From NCBI RefSeq assembly GCF_022206305.1, contig NZ_JAKOIW010000013.1, forward strand, positions 65,010-99,019: 34,010 bases of DNA, written 5' to 3'. Of this stretch, positions 19,886-27,110 are shown piece by piece. Position 1 is the first letter of the stretch, and each line of letters begins with the position of its first letter. The notes below the pieces were generated by a model. That model was not told the origin of the DNA, did no database searches, and was given only the letters and a program-made list of their open reading frames with translations. The stretch comes from Gordonia sp. 'Campus' (GTDB lineage: Bacteria; Actinomycetota; Actinomycetes; Mycobacteriales; Mycobacteriaceae). A program made the translations under genes and the position numbers.

Positions 19886-21351
19886 CGGAGAACCTCCACC
19901 TCTCCCATCCCGGTGCGGGCGTCGATCTCGAGGACCGGCCCGTCGGTGCCGTCGCGCCCACCGTCGAGTCCGGTGGGGCATGTGTAGTCGCCGATGCCCG
20001 TCTGGCACTGCGCACGGACGTTCATGGTGTCGGGGACGAGGACCCGGATGACACCGACGCCGTTCTCGAGCTTCACCGTGCGGTCGGCGGTGAGGTCCAC
20101 CTGGCGCAGGTCCAAGGTCATCTCACCGGCCCCCAGCGAGTACTGGGACTGGATGTCGTTCTCGCTCAACGGTGTCCAGTTGCGTTCTCCGGCGCCTCCG
20201 GAGGGCAGCGGTCCGGTGATGCCGCTGACCCCGGACACCACGGTCGTGGCGACGACGGCGACCCCGAGTGCGATGGCGATGGGTACGAGACCGGTGCTGT
20301 GTTCGCCGGTGCGTCGACGTACGAACGCCGCGACGAGGAGTCCGGCACCCACGACGGCCAGGCACAGCGAGAGGATGTGCGGCGCGGTGAACCAGTCGAC
20401 CCCGGCCTGGTGCAGTGCGGCTCCCGCGGCTCCCACGATGATCGCGAGTCCCACGACGATCAGGGTCAGCGGTGACCGCCTGCGCCGTACGACGACCGGT
20501 GCTTCGGGGGCCGCCGGTTCGGGCAGGTCCCACGCGAACCGAGCTGCTCCGAGCGGGTCCCAGGCCGGTGGACTCAGTTCGATGGTCGCCCCGGTGGCGG
20601 GGCCCGTGTCGGTGTCCGAGTCGGCGTCGACGTGCCCCGGCGTCGCCTTGGCGAGATCGACCCGTGGCTCGGGTGTCGCCGGATGGTCGTCGGCCAGATG
20701 GGGTGGTGTGGCGGTCGATGGTGTGACGTCCGGTGATGTCGAGGGCATGGGAGCTCCTGGTGTCGGGGTACCAGCGATGGCGGTCGGCGGGTCCGCCGGG
20801 CCGCCGGTGCCGGTCATGGCGCGCGGTACCCAGCGTTCGAACTGGCCGGCGGCCGGGGGCGGCACGACGATGTCGGTGACGGCCGCGGTGTCGACGCTGG
20901 TCCCGGCCGGCGGTGTCGGGGTGCGCAGGTACAGCAGGTACCAGCCGCCGAGCATGAGGATCGCCCCGACCAGTCCGCCCGACCCCCATGTCCGGTTGGG
21001 GCCGAAGGAGGTGACGATGACGATCGAGAGGACGACGAGCAGGATGACCTGCGGGTTGCCGAGTCCGTGCAACGACCCGTGCGCGTCGTCCGAGGTGCGG
21101 CGCCCGGCCAGGAGCGCCTCGTCGCGGGCGCGGCCTGCGCCGGGGAAGGCGACCCAGGCGGCGAGGTACAGCAACAGTCCGCTGCCCCCGAAGAAGGCCG
21201 CGACCACGAATGCGACCTTCACCAGTGTGGGATCGATCCGGTAGCGCGCTGCGATGCCGGCACACACTCCGGCGATGGTCCGGCCCTCGGGGCGGTAGGG
21301 GCGCGTCGACCACAGCCCCTGGATCTGCTGCTGGAACTCCTTGGTGTCCAT
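19882..21351 (-). CDS. PspC-domain membrane protein, EsrI-like
   Basis: This 489-residue membrane protein begins with a PspC domain (about 15-72: RTIAGVCAGIAARYRIDPTL, then a hydrophobic hairpin). Two more helices follow at about 99-140. A long Pro/Thr/Asp-rich linker (145-265) comes next, then four hydrophobic segments (about 295-390). The C-terminal domain (400-489) looks like a beta-strand toastrack or adhesin-type region (TLDLRQVDL, VKLENGVGVIRVLVP). It diverges from a PspC-histidine kinase and its response regulator. This is the arrangement reported for the C. glutamicum EsrISR envelope-stress system, where EsrI inhibits signalling. That functional role is inferred from layout and domains, not demonstrated here. 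Confidence 0.85.
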   Translation of the reverse strand: MDTKEFQQQIQGLWSTRPYRPEGRTIAGVCAGIAARYRIDPTLVKVAFVVAAFFGGSGLLLYLAAWVAFPGAGRARDEALLAGRRTSDDAHGSLHGLGNPQVILLVVLSIVIVTSFGPNRTWGSGGLVGAILMLGGWYLLYLRTPTPPAGTSVDTAAVTDIVVPPPAAGQFERWVPRAMTGTGGPADPPTAIAGTPTPGAPMPSTSPDVTPSTATPPHLADDHPATPEPRVDLAKATPGHVDADSDTDTGPATGATIELSPPAWDPLGAARFAWDLPEPAAPEAPVVVRRRRSPLTLIVVGLAIIVGAAGAALHQAGVDWFTAPHILSLCLAVVGAGLLVAAFVRRRTGEHSTGLVPIAIALGVAVVATTVVSGVSGITGPLPSGGAGERNWTPLSENDIQSQYSLGAGEMTLDLRQVDLTADRTVKLENGVGVIRVLVPDTMNVRAQCQTGIGDYTCPTGLDGGRDGTDGPVLEIDARTGMGEVEVLR

Positions 21352-21476
21352 GCGAACATGGTGCCGCCCGCACCGTGGCCGTCACATCGGGTGAACCCCT
21401 GATTTGTCCCCCGAGAACCCGGCCGGGTCCCCGTAGAACCCTGACACACCCTGAGTCCGTGGCCCGCAAACCGGGG

Positions 21477-21506
21477 TTGACCCCGATGCCCCGGCATCGG
21501 TGTCAT
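21477..21506 (+). promoter_or_regulatory. Candidate sensor-kinase promoter with spacer-filling dyad
   Basis: TTGACC (21477-21482) and TGTCAT (21501-21506) are 18 bases apart. The spacer is exactly a palindrome, CCGATGCC-CC-GGCATCGG (21483-21500). A transcript from here would start about 15 bases before the kinase ATG. The dyad may be an operator, possibly autoregulatory. Upstream (21405-21460) there are repeated AGAACCC and ACCCTGA words that could be further sites. Confidence 0.4.
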
Positions 21507-21529
21507 GGGACGATCGAGGAGTGAGTCGA

Positions 21530-22846
21530 ATGGAGGTCGAGCCAGTCCCGCGGTTGGTGCGCCGCGACGGGGGTCGTGTCGTCGCCGGTGTCGCCGGCGG
21601 GCTGGCCGACCATCTCGGGGTCGAGGTGTTCCGTGTGCGGATCGTCTTCGTGGTGCTGGCCGCCCTGGCCGGCGCCGGGGTCGCCGCCTACGGGCTCCTC
21701 TGGTTCTTCTGCCCGGTGGGCAAGGACACCGCACCGCCGGCACCCGGCGAACGCAGGCAGTCGCTGGGCCTGGCGATGATCGGTCTCGTCGCGATGGCCG
21801 TGGTGGGTTTCGCGGCGTCGGGCACGCCCGCGGAGTACCTCGTCCCGTTCGTCTTCATCGCCATCGGCGCGAGCCTCGTCTGGCGCGAGTTCGACACGTC
21901 GCACCGCGCGCCGCGCACACCTCTGCTGACCTGGACACGCCTGATCGGCGGCGTGGCCCTGGTCGTCGGGGGGCTGGTCGTGGTCGTCGTGGCCGGCGAC
22001 CGCAGCTTCGGCGGGCTCAACTCGACGATCCTCGCGGTCGGCGCGACCCTCATCGGGGTGGTGTTGCTGACGGTTCCGCTGTGGATGCGAATGCTCCGGA
22101 CCCTCAACGAGGAACGGGCGGCCCGGATCCGCAACGCCGAACGGGAGGAGATCGCGTCGCATCTGCACGACTCCGTGCTGCAGACCCTCGCGCTGATCCA
22201 GAAGAAGGCCGGCCGGCCCGAGGAGGTGGCCCGGCTCGCGCGGAGTCAGGAACGCGAACTGCGGTCCTGGCTCTTCGGGGACCCCGCCACCGAACGCGGG
22301 TCCTTCGCCGCGGCGTTGCGCAGCGTCGGGGCCGAGGTCGAGGACGCCTACGGTATCGAGGTGGAGGTCATCACCGTCGGCGATCTGCGGCCGCGCAACA
22401 CCCGGGATGCCAAGCGATGGTCGGCCCTGGTCGGTGCCACGCGCGAGGCGCTGGTCAACGCGGCCAAGCACTCCGGCGAGCGCACCGTGGACGTCTACGG
22501 GGAGGTCACCGACGATGAGGTCGAGGTGTTCGTCCGTGATCGCGGCGTGGGGTTCGACCCCGCCGTCGTCGACGACGACCGGCAGGGGATCACCCGCTCG
22601 ATCCGCGCCCGCGTGGAGCGGATGGGCGGTCGCGTCCGCATCACCTCGACGCCCGGCCGCGGTACCAACGTCGGTCTCGTGATGCCACGCGGAGACGGCG
22701 GTTCCCTCGACGACGTGCACGACGAGTCGCCCACCGACACCGTCACCGACGACACCGACGCTGCCGTCGGCGACCCAGGCGCTGCCCGCGACGCCGCCAC
22801 CCATCCGGTTGTGGAGCAGCCGGACCACCGCAGGAAGGTGCGATGA
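21530..22846 (+). CDS. PspC-domain sensor histidine kinase, EsrS-like
   Basis: This 438-residue membrane kinase has an N-terminal PspC domain (about 8-62: RRDGGRVVAGVAGGLADHLGV plus a hydrophobic helix). Four more hydrophobic segments lie between about 78 and 187. The phosphoacceptor motif HLHDSVLQTLALIQ has the conserved His at 213. The ATPase domain has the N box (ALVNAAKHSG), DRGVGFDP and TPGRGTNVGL. The tail is acidic and Thr/Asp-rich. The HDxxxQ type of acceptor is typical of NarL-partner kinases. The ATG at 21530 has a GAGGAG ribosome-binding site; a GTG at 21521 is the alternative. The stop overlaps the response regulator start (ATGA), marking a cognate pair. Confidence 0.92.
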   Translation: MEVEPVPRLVRRDGGRVVAGVAGGLADHLGVEVFRVRIVFVVLAALAGAGVAAYGLLWFFCPVGKDTAPPAPGERRQSLGLAMIGLVAMAVVGFAASGTPAEYLVPFVFIAIGASLVWREFDTSHRAPRTPLLTWTRLIGGVALVVGGLVVVVVAGDRSFGGLNSTILAVGATLIGVVLLTVPLWMRMLRTLNEERAARIRNAEREEIASHLHDSVLQTLALIQKKAGRPEEVARLARSQERELRSWLFGDPATERGSFAAALRSVGAEVEDAYGIEVEVITVGDLRPRNTRDAKRWSALVGATREALVNAAKHSGERTVDVYGEVTDDEVEVFVRDRGVGFDPAVVDDDRQGITRSIRARVERMGGRVRITSTPGRGTNVGLVMPRGDGGSLDDVHDESPTDTVTDDTDAAVGDPGAARDAATHPVVEQPDHRRKVR

Positions 22847-23574
22847 CCCCGAGCATGACCGGTTCCGGCCCGACATCCGACAGCGATTCCGACGCGATGC
22901 CGTCGACGTACAGCGTCTATCTGGTCGACGATCACGCGGTCTTCCGTTCCGGGGTGCGGGCCGAACTGGCCGACGAGCCGGGTCTGCGCGTCGTCGGTGA
23001 GGCCGGCGCCGTGGCGGAGGCGATCGACGGAATCGTGGCAGCCGCACCTGATGTGGTCCTGCTCGACGTCCACATGCCCGCCGGCGGCGGGGTCGCGGTA
23101 CTGCGCGGGGTCGTCGACCGCCTCGGAACGGGGATGCAGGACAAGGGAACACCGGTGTTCCTGGCCCTCAGCGTCTCCGATGCGGCCGAGGACGTCATCG
23201 CGACGATCCGGGCGGGTGCACGCGGGTACGTGACGAAGACGATCGCCGGACCCGAACTGGCCGACGCGGTCCGTCGGGTCGCCGACGGCGACGCGGTGTT
23301 CAGCCCGCGACTCGCGGGCTTCGTCCTGGATTCCTTCACCGGCAAGTCGACGGCGCCCGAACCGCCGCTCGACCCCGAACTGGACTCCCTGACCCGTCGG
23401 GAACTGGAGGTCCTGCGACTGCTCGCGCGCGGTTACACCTATCGGGAGATCGCCGAGGAGCTGTTCATCTCGATCAAGACGGTCGAGACACACGCCTCGA
23501 ACGTGCTGCGCAAGACCCAGCAGTCCAATCGCAACGCGCTGACCCGCTGGGCGGCGACGCGTCACATCGGCTGA
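22843..23574 (+). CDS. NarL/LuxR-type response regulator, EsrR-like
   Basis: A 243-residue transcriptional regulator. The receiver domain (about 23-145) has the acidic pair D29/D30, phosphoacceptor D75 in VVLLDVHMP, the switch Ser in LALSVSD and the conserved Lys in GYVTKTI. The C-terminal LuxR-type helix-turn-helix is LTRRELEVLRLLARGYTYREIAEEL...KTVETHASNVL. The first ~20 residues are an unconserved Ser/Asp-rich leader; an internal ATG (MPSTYSVYLVDD) could be the real start, but the ATG at 22843 forms the ATGA coupling with the kinase gene. Predicted targets are envelope-stress genes and the local divergent operon (inference). Confidence 0.93.
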   Translation: MTPSMTGSGPTSDSDSDAMPSTYSVYLVDDHAVFRSGVRAELADEPGLRVVGEAGAVAEAIDGIVAAAPDVVLLDVHMPAGGGVAVLRGVVDRLGTGMQDKGTPVFLALSVSDAAEDVIATIRAGARGYVTKTIAGPELADAVRRVADGDAVFSPRLAGFVLDSFTGKSTAPEPPLDPELDSLTRRELEVLRLLARGYTYREIAEELFISIKTVETHASNVLRKTQQSNRNALTRWAATRHIG

Positions 23575-23591
23575 GCCGGGGTCCGCTCAGC
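23570..23591. terminator. Short hairpin spanning both convergent stop codons
   Basis: GCTGAGC-N8-GCTCAGC is a 7-base stem that contains the response regulator stop (23572-23574) in its left arm and the kinase stop (23587-23589, minus strand) in its right arm. It may serve as a minimal bidirectional terminator. Confidence 0.45.
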
Positions 23592-24864
23592 GCAACAGGG
23601 CGATGGCGAGCACGACCATCACCGCGAGCACGGCGAAGAAGGCGAAGACCGACACCGCGAGTGCGGTGCTCGACGTGGCCGACGATCGGGGTGGCGGTCC
23701 GTAGACGGACGGGTGACTCGGCTGCGAATTCTGCTGTGGTGTCGGTGATCCCGGATCGGATGAGTACCTCGGTGTGGACTGGGGTCGGGGTGTCGACATC
23801 AGCGTGGGGGACAAGCCCTCGCGGGTGAGGTCGCGGGAGCCGCGATCGGCGGGCATCGTCTGCGCATACGGGGGCAGTGTCGGTCCGGCGGCCGGGCGGT
23901 GGGACCCGGTGGTCGACGCCCGTCCGGTTCGTTGTGACCACACCGGCGTCCCCGCGCCGGGGCGGGTGATGAGTCCGGTGAGGACCTGGTCCCGCGTACC
24001 GCGCGAGCCGGCGGCGAACGCGGCGAGCAGGTCGCGGGCCTGGACCATGGAGGGGCGCTTGGTCGGACTCGGTTCGAGAAGACGCAGCAGGACCGGCTCG
24101 AGCTCGGCGGCACGCTCCATCGGGTTGATGCGGGCGCGGGCGACCTTGTGCAGCAGCGCGATCGAGTTGTCGTCGATCCCGAACGGCGGCTGTCCCTCGA
24201 CCATCGTGTAGACGGTCGCACCAAGGGAATACACGTCCGACGCCTCCTGCGGGTCTGCGCCACGTGCGACCTCGGGGGCGAAATAGGCCGGGGTGCCGGT
24301 GATCACGCCGGTCTGGGTGAGCGTCACGTCGTCCTTGGCCCGCGAGATGCCGAAGTCGGTGATCTTGACCAGCCCGGCATTGCGACCGCCCTCGGCGATG
24401 AGGATGTTCCCGGGTTTGATGTCGCGGTGCACGATCCCGGCCGCGTGCGCCTCGACCATCGCGTCGGCCACCTGGGCACCGATCTGGGCCGCCTCGACGG
24501 GGGTGAGAGTCTGTGTGGCATGCAGGATCTGGGCGACGCTCCGGGAGGGGAGGTACTCCATCACCAGCCAGGGCTCCCCGCGATCGAGGGCGACATCGTG
24601 CATGGCGATCGCGTTGCGGTGTGACAGCTTCGCCGCGATCCGACCCTCGCGCATCGCCCGGCGGCGCACGTTCTCGGCGGAGTCCTCGGTGAGACCCTCG
24701 GTGGAGACGACCTGTTTCACCGCCACATCGCGGTCGAGGAGCTGATCGCGGGCCAGCCAGACCGTACCCATGCCACCGCCGCCGATCCGCGACTTGAGGC
24801 GGTAGCGGCCGGCCACCAGGTACTGGGGACCTGGTGCATGATGGGTTCCGGCGCTGGTCGACAT
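23587..24864 (-). CDS. Membrane-anchored Ser/Thr protein kinase (PknB-type, no extracellular domain)
   Basis: This 425-residue Hanks-type kinase looks catalytically complete. It has the Gly-rich loop GGGGMGTV (28-35), the ATP Lys K50, helix-C Glu E73, HRDIKPGN with D148 and N153, DFG with D170, and the YFAPE activation-segment end. The kinase domain ends at about 285. A Pro/Ser/Thr-rich linker (285-395) leads to one C-terminal transmembrane helix, after which the protein stops. It therefore has no extracellular sensor such as PASTA repeats. The ATG at 24864 is preferred over an upstream frame extension because a TATCAT -10 lies 6 bases before it (leaderless mRNA). It is divergent from the SOS-controlled radical SAM gene. 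Confidence 0.93.
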   Translation of the reverse strand: MSTSAGTHHAPGPQYLVAGRYRLKSRIGGGGMGTVWLARDQLLDRDVAVKQVVSTEGLTEDSAENVRRRAMREGRIAAKLSHRNAIAMHDVALDRGEPWLVMEYLPSRSVAQILHATQTLTPVEAAQIGAQVADAMVEAHAAGIVHRDIKPGNILIAEGGRNAGLVKITDFGISRAKDDVTLTQTGVITGTPAYFAPEVARGADPQEASDVYSLGATVYTMVEGQPPFGIDDNSIALLHKVARARINPMERAAELEPVLLRLLEPSPTKRPSMVQARDLLAAFAAGSRGTRDQVLTGLITRPGAGTPVWSQRTGRASTTGSHRPAAGPTLPPYAQTMPADRGSRDLTREGLSPTLMSTPRPQSTPRYSSDPGSPTPQQNSQPSHPSVYGPPPRSSATSSTALAVSVFAFFAVLAVMVVLAIALLR

Positions 24865-24870
24865 ACGGCG

Positions 24871-24876
24871 ATGATA
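24871..24876 (-). promoter_or_regulatory. -10 element of leaderless kinase transcript
   Basis: On the minus strand TATCAT ends 6 bases before the kinase ATG at 24864, without a ribosome-binding site between. The divergent LexA box (24919-24934) lies about 43 bases further upstream. Confidence 0.5.
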
Positions 24877-24906
24877 GCGGCGCGGGTTGCCGGGTGGGCA
24901 CCGCAC

Positions 24907-24936
24907 TTGACAGTGCTCTCGTACATATGTTCGACT
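24907..24936 (+). promoter_or_regulatory. SOS promoter with LexA box, radical SAM gene
   Basis: TCGTACATATGTTCGA (24919-24934) matches the actinobacterial LexA box TCGAAC-N4-GTTCGA at 11 of 12 fixed positions. A consensus -35 TTGACA (24907-24912) lies just upstream. An 18-base gap leads to a -10-like TCGACT (24931-24936), ending 6 bases before the gene's ATG (24943). LexA would sit across the spacer and the -10. Confidence 0.8.
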
Positions 24937-24942
24937 CGCTGC

Positions 24943-25968
24943 ATGCGATGGTCCGATCAGGCCGTGGAGGTCGACGACGGGGCGCTCCCCGGGTTGAGTC
25001 GCTCAGGTCTGGTCAGGTCGGTGCGCACGCCCGACTTCGAGGGTGTCACGTTCCACGAGGTGCTGGCGAAGAGCGCACTCAACCGCGTCCCGGAGGCGTC
25101 ACAGCTCCCGTTCCAGTTCACCGTCAACACTTTTCGCGGGTGCACCCACGCCTGCCGCTACTGCTTCGCCCGGCCGACGCACGAGTACCTCGATCTCGAT
25201 GCCGGCACCGATTTCGACACCCAGGTGGTGGTCAAGCTGAACGTGGCGGCGGTGCTCCGCAAGGAGTTGCGCCGCCGGTCCTGGACCCGCGAGACGGTCG
25301 CGCTCGGGACCAACACCGACCCCTATCAGCGGGCCGAGGGGCGTTATCGGCTCATGCCGGGGGTGATCTCCGCGCTCGCCGAGTCGCGGACGCCGTTCTC
25401 CATCCTCACCAAGGGCACGCTGATCCGGCGGGATCTGTCGCTGTTGCGCCAGGCGGCAGGCGAGGTGTCGGTGAGCGTGGGGATCTCGCTGGCGATCCTC
25501 GACCCGGACCTGCAGAAGAAGATCGAGCCCGGGACGCCGTCGCCGCAGGCGAGGCTCACGGTGATCCGTGAGCTCGCCGACGCCGGCATCGTGCCGCACG
25601 TGATGGTCGCCCCGGTGATCCCGTATCTGACGGATTCGACCGCCCATCTCGATGCTCTGCTCGAGGCGCTCGCCGATGCCGGGGCGGCCGGGGTGACGGC
25701 CTTCCCGATGCATCTGCGGTCGTCGACCAAGCCCTGGTTTCTCGAATGGCTCGCCGAGGAACATCCGGCGCTCATCCGGCGATACCGGGGGCTGTACGGG
25801 CGTGGCGCCTATGTCACTCCCGAATATTCGTCCTGGCTGCGTGATCGCATGAAACCCCTCGTCCACCGTCATGGACTCGCCGGTTCCGGTGGGCTGCGGC
25901 AGTCGGGACGCGACGCGTCGTCGACGGTGGCCGAGCCCGAACTGCAGCACGCGCTCACCCTGTTCTGA
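24943..25968 (+). CDS. SOS-controlled radical SAM protein, Rv2578c/SPL-like
   Basis: This 341-residue radical SAM enzyme carries the [4Fe-4S] motif in RGCTHACRYCFARP, as C-x3-C-x2-C. The following HEYLDLDAGTDFDTQVVVK and ALGTNTDPYQRAEG segments are characteristic of the Rv2578c family, distantly related to spore photoproduct lyase. The conserved N-terminus MRWxxQAV begins at 24943, directly after the LexA box and -10, so the mRNA is probably leaderless. Rv2578c belongs to the LexA/SOS regulon of M. tuberculosis, and here the gene lies next to imuA'-imuB. The reaction is unknown; radical-based repair of a DNA lesion is a reasonable but unproven guess. There is no membrane segment, and the C-terminal ~45 residues are variable. 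Confidence 0.9.
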   Translation: MRWSDQAVEVDDGALPGLSRSGLVRSVRTPDFEGVTFHEVLAKSALNRVPEASQLPFQFTVNTFRGCTHACRYCFARPTHEYLDLDAGTDFDTQVVVKLNVAAVLRKELRRRSWTRETVALGTNTDPYQRAEGRYRLMPGVISALAESRTPFSILTKGTLIRRDLSLLRQAAGEVSVSVGISLAILDPDLQKKIEPGTPSPQARLTVIRELADAGIVPHVMVAPVIPYLTDSTAHLDALLEALADAGAAGVTAFPMHLRSSTKPWFLEWLAEEHPALIRRYRGLYGRGAYVTPEYSSWLRDRMKPLVHRHGLAGSGGLRQSGRDASSTVAEPELQHALTLF

Positions 25969-26085
25969 CCTCCCGATTCGCCGGTTGCGGGCAGATCGTC
26001 GGCTTCGGCCGCGGTTCTGTCCGTGACCGGCGTTTCGGCGTGATCGGACGATCATCTACTGCGTCCCAACGGAATTCACCTTCGG

Positions 26086-26138
26086 TTGACGCTTGTCGGT
26101 GGTTGGTTCTACTCTCAGATCATCGAAACAATGTTCGA
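26086..26138 (+). promoter_or_regulatory. SOS promoter with LexA box, imuA'-imuB operon
   Basis: TCGAAACAATGTTCGA (26123-26138) matches TCGAAC-N4-GTTCGA at 11 of 12 fixed positions. It lies immediately downstream of a plausible promoter, TTGACG (26086-26091), 18 bases, TACTCT (26110-26115). Bound LexA would cover the start of transcription. The region 25969-26085 holds nothing else I can identify. Confidence 0.82.
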
Positions 26139-26249
26139 ATGATCGGCGGACGAGGTCACCCTCGGGATCACTCGCACGGCTGTTTCGAGACCACGATGGC
26201 GCGCACCTTCCCGGCTCGCTCGAGTACCACATGTCGACTGGAGGGTGTC

Positions 26250-27110
26250 ATGCATTTGTCACGTCATGCTGCTGTGTCAGGTCGTGCAGTCGGGTCGGAT
26301 CGTGCGGTCGGATCGGATCGTGGCGCTGCGGACGCCTCCGGCCGGGCCGACGAGCTGGCCGGGCTGCGGCGGCGGATGGCAGCCATGTCCGGGCGGCCCG
26401 ATCAACGCACGGTCGAGGTCCGTGACCGGTCCGTGGCGGTACTCCCGGTGCCGGACGCGTTGTCGGAGGTGTTGCCACACAAAGGGATTCCCCGGGGTAC
26501 CGTTGCCCTCCTCGATGGCGCGCACTCGGTGCTGGTCGCCATGATCGCGTCGGTGACGCGCGCCGGAGGTCAGGTGGGGATCGTCGGGTTGCCGCGGTTG
26601 AGTCTGCTGTCGGCGGCCGAGATGGGTGCGGACCTGTCCCGCATCGCCACGATTCCCGAACCGGGTCCCGACCCGGTCGAGGTGGCGGCGGTGTTGCTCG
26701 ACGGCATGGATCTCGTCGTCCTCGATCTGGGGAGCGGCGGTGAACAGATGCATGCCCGCGGTGAAGCGGTGGCCCCGTCGCGCGCCCGGGTGGTGATGGG
26801 TCGCGTGCGCAAACAGTCGGCGGTGTTGCTGGTGACCGGTGGGATGTGGCCCGGCGCCCAGCTGACCGTCGAGGCGCGCGTCCTCACCTATCGGCACAGC
26901 CCGATCCTGGCGGCGGCCACGGACCTCGACGCCGCGCGCAGCGGATACGGCCGCATCGGCGGGATGCGGTTGCAGGTCACGGCGTCGAGCAGGGGCCGGC
27001 AGCCCGAGAGCGCCGAGGTCGAGTTGCTGACGGGCGGCCACGGCGCCGACCGGACCGTCGAGATGGTCGCGGCCCGGCGCGCACGACCAGCGCTGGCGGT
27101 GGCGAACTGA
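26250..27110 (+). CDS. imuA': Mutasome protein ImuA' (RecA-like)
   Basis: ImuA' is part of the damage-induced translesion synthesis complex with ImuB and DnaE2. The 286-residue product has an N-terminal LRRRMAAMSG helix. A degenerate RecA-like core follows: GIPRGTVALLDGAHSVLVAMIA occupies the Walker A place but lacks Gly-Lys-Thr. MDLVVLDLGSGG is a Walker B-like strand and VLLVTGG a later strand. The ATG at 26250 was chosen for its GGAGGG ribosome-binding site. The frame is open back to 26040, but that extension spans the LexA box. An in-frame ATG at 26139 directly after the box is possible but unsupported. The stop overlaps the imuB start (TGATG). No dnaE2 is in the window. Confidence 0.88.
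   Translation: MHLSRHAAVSGRAVGSDRAVGSDRGAADASGRADELAGLRRRMAAMSGRPDQRTVEVRDRSVAVLPVPDALSEVLPHKGIPRGTVALLDGAHSVLVAMIASVTRAGGQVGIVGLPRLSLLSAAEMGADLSRIATIPEPGPDPVEVAAVLLDGMDLVVLDLGSGGEQMHARGEAVAPSRARVVMGRVRKQSAVLLVTGGMWPGAQLTVEARVLTYRHSPILAAATDLDAARSGYGRIGGMRLQVTASSRGRQPESAEVELLTGGHGADRTVEMVAARRARPALAVAN
26282..26317 (+). repeat. 18-base direct repeat within imuA'
   Basis: Two adjacent 18-base units (TCGTGCAGTCGGGTCGGA and TCGTGCGGTCGGATCGGA), plus the start of a third, encode the repeated AVGSDR words near the ImuA' N-terminus. Copy-number change would keep the frame. Confidence 0.8.

Noticed and set aside
21503..23152. 549-codon minus-strand frame opposite the two-component system genes
   Set aside because: Antisense to the kinase and regulator; no domain recognisable.
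26040..26249. N-terminal extension of imuA' through the LexA box
   Set aside because: It covers the promoter and operator; the ATG at 26250 has the best ribosome-binding site.
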